From contig JAEOTP010000043.1 of NCBI GenBank assembly GCA_016839765.1, forward strand, positions 62,001-126,000: a DNA stretch of 64,000 nt, read 5' to 3'. Source of the stretch: Promethearchaeota archaeon (GTDB lineage Archaea; Asgardarchaeota; Lokiarchaeia; Sigyniarchaeales; SOKP01). Made by a program: the position numbers and the translations under genes. Within the stretch, counting starts at the first letter, position 1, and every line of letters starts with the position of its first letter. Shown here piece after piece: positions 9,191 through 18,643 of this stretch. The notes under the pieces are model-generated. The model ran no database searches. It was not told the origin of the DNA and saw nothing but the letters and a program-made list of their open reading frames with translations.

Positions 9191-11104
9191 TCAATAGATT
9201 TCAAAATCTTTAATAGAAAAATTCTTTTTAATTTTCTTTATTACGGGAAACAGACCTAAGAAATTAAGTAAAAGAAATACACCCAATAATATACCCATTA
9301 TTATAAAAGGTATTGAGATATGTGGTAAATGAACTCTATCGAATAAAACGATGGAATTTAAGATCATTCCTATCCCTAAACTTAATATTATTGATGGTAT
9401 TAATACATACAGTGTTTCTAAGAATAGAATTCTCCTTAAGGAGCGGAATTTTGAGCCAATAGCCCTCATGATTAAGAAATCTTTTGCTTTTTCGATAACA
9501 CCTCCTTTATGATAGTTATATACTGAAAGAACAGAAATTACTGCCATAATTACGATTAAAAATGTAGGATAGAGAGAGATATTTGTAATATAAGCTAAAT
9601 TGGTATCAAATGTTAAGTCAAGATTGATGAATGTAAACTCAGACCCTAGAGTACTATTTAGAATTGTTTCTAAATTAGATTTTAACGTAATATAAGAACC
9701 AGATTCGTATTTTAGCAATAATAAATTAATGTTTTCATTACTCAAATGTAATTCGTTCCTAAATATTTCAATATCTATATATCCAGTATAACCACAATAA
9801 AAACTATCGATCACTACTCCGCATGGATGAAAAGAATGGTTTAAATCTTCTAATAACATGCTTTGATCAAGTGCATAATCAAAAAAATTATAAGCTAGCC
9901 CATCTCCAATAACCATATAAACATGGGAATCACTGTCATTAAAAAATCTACCTTCTATTTCAAAATCATGTATAAATTTTGTGGAATTTATGCCCACTAT
10001 AGGAAATTTTCCACTTCTTTGCTGGCCTACACTAATACAAGTCCCATCCTCATAACAATGAGTCCCATATAATTCTTCAGCGTCGCTAAAAAAAATTAGT
10101 CTTTCATCGATTAGATCAATTTCTGTTAAATTATATAACTCCTCAATGTCTGATGTATTAAATAAATATTCAGGTTTTAAAAAATCAATACTATTTGAAT
10201 CAACAATAATATTTGGGTTTGAGAACATATTATACATCAACGTGTAATTAGATATCACATCCTTATGGCCAATTGCAACAATATTATCACCTTGAGATTT
10301 ATTTACCCATTCTCTCGAGGACGATCCTAAAACTAGAATTCCTAATGCTAATGTGAAAATTATGAGTGTGATGGTTGAAAACACAAAAAGATATCGCTTA
10401 AATTCTCCCTTTCTTCTTAAAGTGTTAACAATAGATATTTTAAAGTTATATCCAATTTTAGATAACCATTTGGGAATAAAGGTTAACCCTTTTCTTGCAT
10501 CATAATCATAAGGAATCTCTTTAGAAAAACTTTTAATGATTTTTTGATTCCCAAATTTTCTTAACATGTAACCAGGAATGATAAAAATACCACCTAGACA
10601 TGAAATAAACAAGATAAGTGTATAGAAATAATCAAATTTAAAAAATACTGAAGCTCCAAGAGAGGACGAGATTAATGCAAAGATTCCAAAAGAGAGTAAT
10701 CCGATAATAAAACCGATTATGAATCCGATTAGAAAGATTAGATAAATTTCAGTCAAATAATATCCATATAACTTTCTAGGAATAGATCCTAAGGCTCTCA
10801 TTATAGCAATATCTCGCTTTTTAGATACAATTAAAGTACTACTAATAATAATTACAATGATAAATGCTAATCCTATCATTAAACTTACAATTAAAATGCT
10901 GTAATTAGTGTAAATAATACTAATACCACCAGAGAAGAAATATGGATTTTCGAATTCATAAATAATAAAGCTGTTTAATCCTGTAGAGGTTGTTAAATAA
11001 ATTAAAAAAGTTGTAGCTGCTATAACTAAAATAACCATAAATAAATATGGAAATGATATTTCTCTCTTCCTGTAGAAATCCTTTAGTGCAAAATCAAGGG
11101 ACAT
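9191..11104 (-). CDS. ABC transporter permease, FtsX/MacB-like
   Basis: Multiple TM segments, RDIAIMRALGSIPRKLYGYYL and AKDFLIMRAIGSKFRSLRRILFLE FtsX signatures, large extracellular domain. Confidence 0.85.
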   Translation of the reverse strand: MSLDFALKDFYRKREISFPYLFMVILVIAATTFLIYLTTSTGLNSFIIYEFENPYFFSGGISIIYTNYSILIVSLMIGLAFIIVIIISSTLIVSKKRDIAIMRALGSIPRKLYGYYLTEIYLIFLIGFIIGFIIGLLSFGIFALISSSLGASVFFKFDYFYTLILFISCLGGIFIIPGYMLRKFGNQKIIKSFSKEIPYDYDARKGLTFIPKWLSKIGYNFKISIVNTLRRKGEFKRYLFVFSTITLIIFTLALGILVLGSSSREWVNKSQGDNIVAIGHKDVISNYTLMYNMFSNPNIIVDSNSIDFLKPEYLFNTSDIEELYNLTEIDLIDERLIFFSDAEELYGTHCYEDGTCISVGQQRSGKFPIVGINSTKFIHDFEIEGRFFNDSDSHVYMVIGDGLAYNFFDYALDQSMLLEDLNHSFHPCGVVIDSFYCGYTGYIDIEIFRNELHLSNENINLLLLKYESGSYITLKSNLETILNSTLGSEFTFINLDLTFDTNLAYITNISLYPTFLIVIMAVISVLSVYNYHKGGVIEKAKDFLIMRAIGSKFRSLRRILFLETLYVLIPSIILSLGIGMILNSIVLFDRVHLPHISIPFIIMGILLGVFLLLNFLGLFPVIKKIKKNFSIKDFEIY

Positions 11105-11128
11105 GATAAAATTCCTCTTAGTGATTGG

Positions 11129-11881
11129 TTATTTCTGATCTACTTTAATAATACTTCCTTCCTCAAATGTAATAACCTTATCAGCAAGTTCAATTAAATA
11201 ATCATCATGAGTCGCAATAATTATTGTTTTTCCCTTATTTTTCATATCCTTAAAGAGATCCCTAATAAACAAGCTAGTCTTTTGATCTAAATTTGCTGTT
11301 GGCTCGTCTGCTAGTATTATAGGAGGATTATTAGCTAATGCGCGTGCTATTGCTACCCTTTGCTGTTCACCCGCAGAAAGCTGAAAAGGAAGATGTTCTC
11401 TTCTTTCTCCTAGACCAATTCTTTTTAATAGTTCAACAGATCGTTCTCTTTGTTCTTTTAGAGTCATCCCTGCTAAATTCATAGGGAATATTACATTTTC
11501 CTCGGCAGTCAAGGTGCTAATAAGATTATAATTCTGAAAGATAAAACCGGAATTTATTAATCTAAAAGTAGCTAAAGTTTCCTCCTCCATATCAGTAATA
11601 TTTACCCCACTATTATAAATAGTTCCTGAATTTGGAGAATCTAAACCTCCAATTAAATTTAACAGCGTAGTTTTCCCAGCACCAGAGTGTCCTTTAATAA
11701 CAATAAATTCGCTCTCTTCTACATTTAAAGACACATCATTCACGGCTCTAACTACAAAATCACCAATTTCATAGTCTTTAATTAGGTTTTTGGCGATAAT
11801 TATGGTATTTCCTTTTTCTAATTCTGGTTTAAAATTAGGCTCTTCCATTCTGTGCTCGTTGACTATTATATCTTTTTCCAT
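11129..11881 (-). CDS. ABC transporter ATP-binding protein, LolD/MacB-like
   Basis: Walker A GHSGAGKTTLLN, signature LSAGEQQRVAIARAL, Walker B IILADEPTANLD. Confidence 0.93.
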   Translation of the reverse strand: MEKDIIVNEHRMEEPNFKPELEKGNTIIIAKNLIKDYEIGDFVVRAVNDVSLNVEESEFIVIKGHSGAGKTTLLNLIGGLDSPNSGTIYNSGVNITDMEEETLATFRLINSGFIFQNYNLISTLTAEENVIFPMNLAGMTLKEQRERSVELLKRIGLGERREHLPFQLSAGEQQRVAIARALANNPPIILADEPTANLDQKTSLFIRDLFKDMKNKGKTIIIATHDDYLIELADKVITFEEGSIIKVDQK

Positions 11882-12036
11882 ATCTATTATATAATTTAAT
11901 ATTTTAAAGCTATTTTTCTAATAATTCATAGCTACTTAAAAATATTAATTGAAGGTTTTTGAATACATTTCAATATTATTATGTTTTTGGATATAATAAA
12001 TAAGATTTATATATCATCTTTTCATATTTCATCATT

Positions 12037-12208
12037 AGAGGGAAGTCGTGGATAAGTGTAAAAATATATAATATCCCCTAATTTCCTAATTAAACATCCA
12101 CGCGATTCGCGTGGCAAGGGTTACATGGTAACTAAGTCTTAGGTTTTATCCCCAAACTTAACCTCCTCGGAGGTTTCCTTTTCCCGACTCCTCTCTTCTC
12201 CTTTTTTT
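12037..12208 (+). ncRNA. Putative structured non-coding RNA (multi-hairpin element, family not recognised)
   Basis: Perfect hairpins CCACGCG-ATT-CGCGTGG (12098-12114), GTTAC-ATG-GTAAC (12120-12132), CTAAG-T-CTTAG (12132-12142), AACCTCC-TC-GGAGGTT (12160-12175); closing helix 12037-12056 with 12178-12196; TATA-like TTTATATAT at 12006-12014; T7 tract at 12202-12208. GC-rich helices in an AT-rich intergenic gap. Confidence 0.55.
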
Positions 12209-12314
12209 AAAGCTTCGTATAAACAAACCATTTTGTTAAAATTTATACATTATTAAGATTTTTAATAGTTAAGGTATATAATTATACAACGCAATTGAAT
12301 TAGGGATAATTATT

Positions 12315-12950
12315 ATGGATTTTGAGAAATTAACCGAATTAATTATAGAGTTAGAAGTAGATGATATTGCAGATGCTGTGAAAGAAGCTTTAGAAGTAGA
12401 TGATAAGGATCCATTTGATGTATTAAATGCATTAACAAAGGGTATGGATGAAGTTGGGAGAAGATATGAGGAAAAAGAGTATTATTTAACTGAATTAGTT
12501 CTAGCTGGAGAGACGATGAAAGAAGCATTTAAAATACTTCAACCAGCTTTAGCTACGTCTGACAAATCACAGGTTAAGACTAAGATCATTTTGGCTACAG
12601 TAAAGGGAGATAACCATGATATTGGCAAAAATATCCTTGGATCCTTGCTTTTGAGCTCAGGATTTGAGATTTATGACCTTGGAATGGACGTTGACGAAGA
12701 TACTATAGTGCAAAAGGTTAAAGAAACGGGAGCAACCATTGTAGGGTTAAGTACACTTCTAACTATGACTGTAGAACACATCAAAGTCGTTCATGAGGCA
12801 TTAAAAACAGCGGGGTTACGAGAACAAGTCAAGCTCATCGTCGGTGGTGCGCCACTCAACATGGAACTTGCCAAGAAACTCGGAGCTGATGACTTTGCAG
12901 ATGATGCTGTCGAGGGTGTAAAACATATTAAAAATTTTGCTGGAATGTAA
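12315..12950 (+). CDS. Corrinoid (B12-binding) protein of methyltransferase systems, MtbC/MttC-like
   Basis: DNHDIGKNILGSLL (DxHxxG B12 motif), N-terminal methionine-synthase cap-like helices, GLSTLLT and VGGAPL. Confidence 0.88.
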   Translation: MDFEKLTELIIELEVDDIADAVKEALEVDDKDPFDVLNALTKGMDEVGRRYEEKEYYLTELVLAGETMKEAFKILQPALATSDKSQVKTKIILATVKGDNHDIGKNILGSLLLSSGFEIYDLGMDVDEDTIVQKVKETGATIVGLSTLLTMTVEHIKVVHEALKTAGLREQVKLIVGGAPLNMELAKKLGADDFADDAVEGVKHIKNFAGM

Positions 12951-13159
12951 AAATAAAAAAAGATATTTCTTATTCTTTTTTCTTTAGTTTTAAATTGGTA
13001 TAAGAGCAAATTTATAGATAATTTATATTTTATAAAGGTTGTTTATTAGATACATTAATTTCTGCTTATAGTCCTTGTTCTTTTCTACTAAATTATAATG
13101 TGAATATTTAATTGTGTAAGAAACTGTAAATATATTGAATTTAGTAATTAATATGTATT

Positions 13160-13420
13160 TTGAAGGTGTTATTTAATTTGACACAAGAAATAGAATATGA
13201 TGATGAGTTAGATACCAGAGGTTTATATTGCCCTGAACCTTTATTTGAAGTTAGAAATTTTTCAGAAACATTGGAGGCTGGAATGTGTTTCAAAGTATTA
13301 TCAGACGATCCAGCTGCCGAAGAGGATTTAAAGAGATGGGCAAAAAGAACTGATACTGAGTTAGTTGAATTTCATAAAGAAGGGGAAGATTTAATTTTTT
13401 ATTTCAGAAAGAAGAAATAA
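13160..13420 (+). CDS. TusA/SirA family sulfur carrier protein
   Basis: LDTRGLYCPEPLFEVRN CPxP motif. Confidence 0.85.
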   Translation: MKVLFNLTQEIEYDDELDTRGLYCPEPLFEVRNFSETLEAGMCFKVLSDDPAAEEDLKRWAKRTDTELVEFHKEGEDLIFYFRKKK

Positions 13421-13433
13421 GAGGTAGAAAAAA

Positions 13434-13793
13434 TTGGAAGAAAAATATATTTTATATGTTCAAACAACGGATGCTCCAGAGAGACAATACTCGCCTTTAA
13501 TTTTAGCACAAACAGCTAGGGCAATGGATATTAAAGCAACAATATATTATCTCGGAATGGGTTTAAAAATCTTAAAACCTGGCGTAGCAGAAAATATTCA
13601 AGTTGGGGAATTTCCTACAGTTAAAGAGATGATAGATAAATCACTTGATATGGGTGTTGAGATATTAGTATGCGAAGCATCAAAAAGGATGTTAGGTTGG
13701 GAAAAAGTTGATTTAATTCCTGGAGCAAAAATCGTGGGCGCAGCTACTTTAAATGATTTAGTATTAGAAGCAGATGCTACTCAATGGTTTTAA
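13434..13793 (+). CDS. DsrE-like sulfur-relay protein
   Basis: Size and fold-like pattern (YVQTTDAPERQYSPLILAQTARAMDIKATIYYLGMG...GVEILVCEAS); adjacent to TusA. Confidence 0.7.
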   Translation: MEEKYILYVQTTDAPERQYSPLILAQTARAMDIKATIYYLGMGLKILKPGVAENIQVGEFPTVKEMIDKSLDMGVEILVCEASKRMLGWEKVDLIPGAKIVGAATLNDLVLEADATQWF

Positions 13794-13862
13794 ATATGGT
13801 GAGATCTTTTAAAACGATGTTAAATTGTTTTAAATATTAAAAAAGTTAGGAGGTTAATTAAT

Positions 13863-15053
13863 GTGAGCATATACTTGGATAACCAGGCAGCTAAACCTGT
13901 GGATGAGAGAGTTATTTCAGAAATGTTGCCATATTTTAGAGATAAATTTGCGAATCCTGCTTCTTTACATGCTGATGGTGATATAGCCACTGACATTTTA
14001 GAGAAGTCAAGGGAGATGGTGGCAGATTTTATAAATGCTCCGAATCCATCAGATATTATTTTTACTTCAGGAGCAACAGAGTCAAATAATTTAGCAATAA
14101 TCGGTGCTGCTAACTTTTATAAAAGAAAAGGAAATCATATAATTATTTCTGAGATAGAACATATTTCTATTTTGAATATTGCAAAATATTTGGAAAAGCA
14201 AGGATTTAAAATAAGTAGAATCCCCGTTGACAGATATGGTATAATACGTTTGGATAAATTAGAGAATTTGATCAATGATAGTACAATTTTAATATCTGTT
14301 GCATCAGCTAGTAATGAAGTGGGTTCTATCCAACCAATTGAAGAAATAAGTAAAATTGCAACTAAAAACAAGATTCTTTTTCATACAGATGCAATTCCTA
14401 GTGAAAGTACTTTATCAATTGATGTCCAAAGTGTTCCTATTGATATGATTACTTTATCTTCTAATGATATTTATGGACCACGTGGAGTTGGAGCCCTATA
14501 TTTGAAAAAAGGAGTGAGAGTTAATCCAATTATTATAGGAGGAGGTCAAGAAAGAGGTTTCAGATCAGGTTCTGAAAATATCCCCGGTATCGTTGGATTT
14601 GCTAAAGCTGCTGGTATTATGAAGAATGAAATGCCAAAAGAGGTCGAATATCTTAAAGGGTTAAGAGATAAATTAATCAGTGGAGTGCTTGAAATAATAC
14701 CAAATTCCCATTTAAATGGTCATCCAGAAAAACGGCTGGCCAATAATGCTCATTTTAGATTCGATTATATCGAAGGAGAATCTTTAATCTTGCAATTAAA
14801 AGAACATAATGTCGCTGCCGCTACGGGATCTGCATGTTCTTCTAAAACTTTAGAACCTTCACATACTTTAATAGCAATGGGACTACTCCATGAAGAGGCA
14901 CATGGAAGCTTGTTAGTCTCCTTAGGAAGAACAACAAAACTAACTGACATTAACAAAATAATTGAGGTATTACCCGGAGCAGTAAAAAGATTAAGAATAA
15001 TGTCTCCTTTAACTCCTCCTGAATTATTAAAAAAATATAAAGAGGTGAAATAA
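13863..15053 (+). CDS. iscS: Cysteine desulfurase (NifS/IscS family)
   Basis: YLDNQAAKPVDERV, SGATESNN, HTDA, GSGSENIPG-like GFRSGSENIPG, ATGSACSSKTLEPSHTL catalytic Cys loop. The usual SxHK PLP-lysine region reads LSSNDIYGPRGVGALY, so the Lys is not conserved as expected. Confidence 0.85.
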   Translation: MSIYLDNQAAKPVDERVISEMLPYFRDKFANPASLHADGDIATDILEKSREMVADFINAPNPSDIIFTSGATESNNLAIIGAANFYKRKGNHIIISEIEHISILNIAKYLEKQGFKISRIPVDRYGIIRLDKLENLINDSTILISVASASNEVGSIQPIEEISKIATKNKILFHTDAIPSESTLSIDVQSVPIDMITLSSNDIYGPRGVGALYLKKGVRVNPIIIGGGQERGFRSGSENIPGIVGFAKAAGIMKNEMPKEVEYLKGLRDKLISGVLEIIPNSHLNGHPEKRLANNAHFRFDYIEGESLILQLKEHNVAAATGSACSSKTLEPSHTLIAMGLLHEEAHGSLLVSLGRTTKLTDINKIIEVLPGAVKRLRIMSPLTPPELLKKYKEVK

Positions 15054-15057
15054 AAGA

Positions 15058-15852
15058 ATGAAATCAACTCAATATTCTGAAAAAGTTCTAGACCATTTTC
15101 GTAACCCAAGAAATGTCGGAGTTATCGATAATCCAGATGGTTATGGAAAAGTTGGAAATCCAGTATGCGGGGATCTTATGGAGATTTTTATTAAAGTAAA
15201 AAAAAATGAGGCTGGAGAGGATATTATAGATGATATTAAATTTAGAACTTTTGGATGTGGTTCTGCCGTTGCTACATCTTCAATGGTAACAGAAATGGCT
15301 ATGGGTATGAAAGTTGCTGATGCCTATAAAATTACTAGAAATGATGTTGCAGATGAATTAGAAGGTTTACCACCAATTAAGATGCATTGTTCAAATTTAG
15401 CTGCTGATGCATTAAAGGCTGCAATCGATAATTATAGGCTCGGTACTACTTCTGAAGTTGAAGTTGCAACTTCCTGTAGTATACCTGATATCAAAGTTAT
15501 TCTTGGTTTAGAAGATTTTGTTGGAAAAGGTGTTTTTAAAGAAGTAGATGATTTATTTAAATTTAAAGATAAAAGAGTTTTAATATTAGACACAGGAGAT
15601 AAATCACTTGAACTTGCTCTGGAATTAATAAAATATACAGGGAGAGTCATTTTATTAACATCTGCTAAAAATACGCCTGGTTCAGAAGAATTAAAGAAAA
15701 AATTAAAGAAATCTGATGTGAAAATACTGTATGAGTCTGAATTACTTGAAGTAAAAGGAACTGACGATGTTGAAAAGGCTGTGATTCATGACTTTGATGA
15801 GGATGAGAATTATGAACTTTTTATTGATACAGTAATTTATTTAGAAAACTAA
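15058..15852 (+). CDS. IscU/NifU-type Fe-S scaffold with C-terminal TrxR NAD(P)-domain-like extension
   Basis: IscU motifs NPVCGD, TFGCGSAVATSS, IKMHCSNLAADAL; C-terminal RVLILDTGDKSLELALELIKYTGRVILL...LYESELLEVKGTDDVEKAV resembles a TrxR Rossmann half. Confidence 0.85.
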   Translation: MKSTQYSEKVLDHFRNPRNVGVIDNPDGYGKVGNPVCGDLMEIFIKVKKNEAGEDIIDDIKFRTFGCGSAVATSSMVTEMAMGMKVADAYKITRNDVADELEGLPPIKMHCSNLAADALKAAIDNYRLGTTSEVEVATSCSIPDIKVILGLEDFVGKGVFKEVDDLFKFKDKRVLILDTGDKSLELALELIKYTGRVILLTSAKNTPGSEELKKKLKKSDVKILYESELLEVKGTDDVEKAVIHDFDEDENYELFIDTVIYLEN

Positions 15853-16093
15853 TAAAACTAAATTATTATTTTTCAATATTTTTTAAAATATTTTTGTAAA
15901 ATTCTATGCTTTTTCTTAATTTATTTTTTTATAATTTTTAATTCATAAATTCTAAACAAAATAAGTTTGATTATATTAGATAATATTTTAATTTGTGATA
16001 TAATTCATAAAGATGAGGTTTATATGAAACATTTAACTTGAATTATTAAGTTATGATATCAAATTACACAACCTTAAAATAGTTGAGTAAAAT

Positions 16094-18484
16094 ATGCAAA
16101 GAGTTGTAATTATTGGTGGAGTTGCTGGAGGGGCTTCGGCAGCAGCTCGTTTAAGAAGATTAAGGGAAGATTTTGAGATAATTGTTCTTGAAAAGGGCCT
16201 TTTTGTTTCATTTGCGAATTGTGGTTTACCTTATTATGTAGGAAATGTGATTAAAGCGCGTGAACAATTAGAACTGATGACTCCTGAAGATTTTTTCGAT
16301 AGATATAATATCGATGTGAGAATAAACCATGAAGCATTATCCATCAATAGAGAAGAAAAAACTGTAATTATTAAAAATCTTGAAATTGATAAAGAATATA
16401 CTTTAGAATATGATTATTTAATCCTTTCTCCTGGCGCATCTCCTATAGTTCCCCCTTTTAAAGGGTTGGAAAAAGTTCCAAGTTTTACACTTAGAACAAT
16501 ACCAGATGCTGTGAAAATAAGAGAGTTTGCCGAGAAAAATAAAGTGAAACATGTCACTATAATTGGGGGTGGATATATCGGTTTAGAAATGGCTGAAAAC
16601 TTGAAAGAAAGAGGAATAAGAGTCAAAATAGTTGAGATGCTTGATCAAGTTCTTTCACCATTAGATAAAGAGATGGCTCAATTTGTACATCAAGAATTAA
16701 TTTTAAATGGGGTATGCCTTCAATTAGGAGATGCTGTAGATTCATTTGAATGTGATAAAAATAAATGTAATTATGTGATACCAAAGAGCGGTAAAAAAGT
16801 TAAAACTGACATGATAATCTTATCTATTGGAGTTAAACCTGAAAATAAGTTAGCAAAAGATGCGGGTTTAAAACTTGGACCAAAAGGGCACATAGTAGTA
16901 GATGAAAATATGCGGACTTCAGATCCTTATATTTTTGCTGTAGGAGATGCAGTTCAGACTGTAAATTTTGTTACCAATGAACCAACAGCTATTCCTTTAG
17001 CAGGTCCTGCAAATAAACAAGGAAGAATCGCAGCTGATAACATTGCTGGAAGAACTTCTAAATATAAAGGCGTTTTAGGAGCTTCTGTTTTAAAAGTCTT
17101 TGATCTAACAGTTTCTTTTGTAGGATTAAGCGAAAAACAACTAACCAATACAGATATTAAATTTGAAAAAATATATGTGCATCCAAATAATCATGCTGGT
17201 TATTATCCTGGGGCCATTCCAATCACTTTAAAGTTGCTTTTTGAAGCTAAAAGTGGTAAAATCTTAGGAGCTCAAGCAGTTGGAGGTCCAGGGACGGAAA
17301 AACGTATAGATGTGATTTCAACTGTAATAAAGTTTGGTGGAACTGTATTTGATTTGGAAGAGTTAGAACTTACTTATGCGCCTCCGTTTGGTTCCGCAAA
17401 AGATCCTCTCAACATGGCAGGGTTTGTTGGAGCAAACATTATAAAAGGCGATCATCCCATATGGCATTGGGAAGATTTACCAGAAATACAACAAAATAAC
17501 AGTTTCCTTCTTGATGTCAGGACTCCAGAAGAATATGCAGTAGGAACTATAGAAAATGCAGTAAATATAAATGATTTAGAATTGAGAAACAGATTAAGTG
17601 AGATACCAAAAGATAAAGATATTTATGTGTTCTGTGAGGTTGGGTTTAGAGGGTATTTAACAACGAGACTATTGGTACAAAAAGGTTTCAATAATGTTTA
17701 TAACCTTACTGGGGGATATAAACTATTTAAGACTGCAGCTGCTACTACACAGGAAATTGCCGAAGCTTGTGGACCACCAGAAGAAATCATCGAAGAAATG
17801 ATTGATAGAAAGACTATTGAAACCGATGAATTTATGGAAGTTGATGCATGTGGTATTTCGTGTCCAGGTCCATTAAATGCTCTCATACAAGGGCTTGAAA
17901 GTCTGCCTCAGGGTAAAAAGCTAAAGATTTATGCTACTGACCCAGGGTTTAAATCCAGTGTAGAGGCTTATGTTAAGTTAAATGGAGGGGTAAATTTAAT
18001 AAAAATAGGTAAAGAAGAAGGTAAACTAGTTACGATATTAGAAAAGGGTGAATTAACTTCCGATGAACTAGAAGGTCCTGTTAAAGCTAATAAGAGGACA
18101 AGAGCAGAATTGAGAGCTCTAGATACTCCTTCTTTATCAATAATCAGTACTGATGAACTTTTTGAAAGAATTGATACAGAAGATTGTCCTGCAATTTTAT
18201 TAGATGTACGAACACCACAGGAATTTCATGGTATAAAAGGTCATATTAAAAATGCGAAATTAATACCATTAGGAGAGTTAATGAACCATGTGGACATGCT
18301 AAATGAGTATATAGATAAAGAAATTGTAGTAATATGTGAAGCTGGTGGCCGCTCAATGATGGCTGCTCAACTTTTAGTAAGAGCAGGCTTTAAGGATGTA
18401 CGAAATTTATCAGGCGGGATGAGAGTTTGGCACAGAAAGGGATACCCTATAGAAGGAGAATATAAATATCATTATAACATTTAA
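16094..18484 (+). CDS. CoA-disulfide/polysulfide reductase-like FAD oxidoreductase fused to rhodanese-TusA-rhodanese
   Basis: VIIGGVAGGASAAARLRRL, FVSFANCGLPYYVG (CoADR Cys), then LDVRTPEEYAVG...FCEVGFRGYLT, then DACGISCPGPLNAL (TusA), then LDVRTPQEFHGIKGHI...ICEAGGRSMMAA. Confidence 0.92.
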   Translation: MQRVVIIGGVAGGASAAARLRRLREDFEIIVLEKGLFVSFANCGLPYYVGNVIKAREQLELMTPEDFFDRYNIDVRINHEALSINREEKTVIIKNLEIDKEYTLEYDYLILSPGASPIVPPFKGLEKVPSFTLRTIPDAVKIREFAEKNKVKHVTIIGGGYIGLEMAENLKERGIRVKIVEMLDQVLSPLDKEMAQFVHQELILNGVCLQLGDAVDSFECDKNKCNYVIPKSGKKVKTDMIILSIGVKPENKLAKDAGLKLGPKGHIVVDENMRTSDPYIFAVGDAVQTVNFVTNEPTAIPLAGPANKQGRIAADNIAGRTSKYKGVLGASVLKVFDLTVSFVGLSEKQLTNTDIKFEKIYVHPNNHAGYYPGAIPITLKLLFEAKSGKILGAQAVGGPGTEKRIDVISTVIKFGGTVFDLEELELTYAPPFGSAKDPLNMAGFVGANIIKGDHPIWHWEDLPEIQQNNSFLLDVRTPEEYAVGTIENAVNINDLELRNRLSEIPKDKDIYVFCEVGFRGYLTTRLLVQKGFNNVYNLTGGYKLFKTAAATTQEIAEACGPPEEIIEEMIDRKTIETDEFMEVDACGISCPGPLNALIQGLESLPQGKKLKIYATDPGFKSSVEAYVKLNGGVNLIKIGKEEGKLVTILEKGELTSDELEGPVKANKRTRAELRALDTPSLSIISTDELFERIDTEDCPAILLDVRTPQEFHGIKGHIKNAKLIPLGELMNHVDMLNEYIDKEIVVICEAGGRSMMAAQLLVRAGFKDVRNLSGGMRVWHRKGYPIEGEYKYHYNI

Positions 18485-18643
18485 TATTTAATTTTCTTTA
18501 ACTGTTATTTTTTAAATTATTCAACTTAGTTGCGTAATATCTATAGTTTATAAGTATAAAAGTTAAAATAAGCCAAATAATTATAAACTCAACAAAATTC
18601 ATTTGTTACTAAAATTCAAAATTAAACATAAGAGGGTAGAATT

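Noticed and set aside
12037-12060. GAGGGAAGTC similarity to the RNase P RNA CR-I (GAGGAAAGTC)
   Set aside because: No other RNase P core elements were recognised and the element is only about 170 nt; Infernal would decide.
14765-15109. 114-aa minus-strand ORF
   Set aside because: Antisense to iscS/iscU; no motif.
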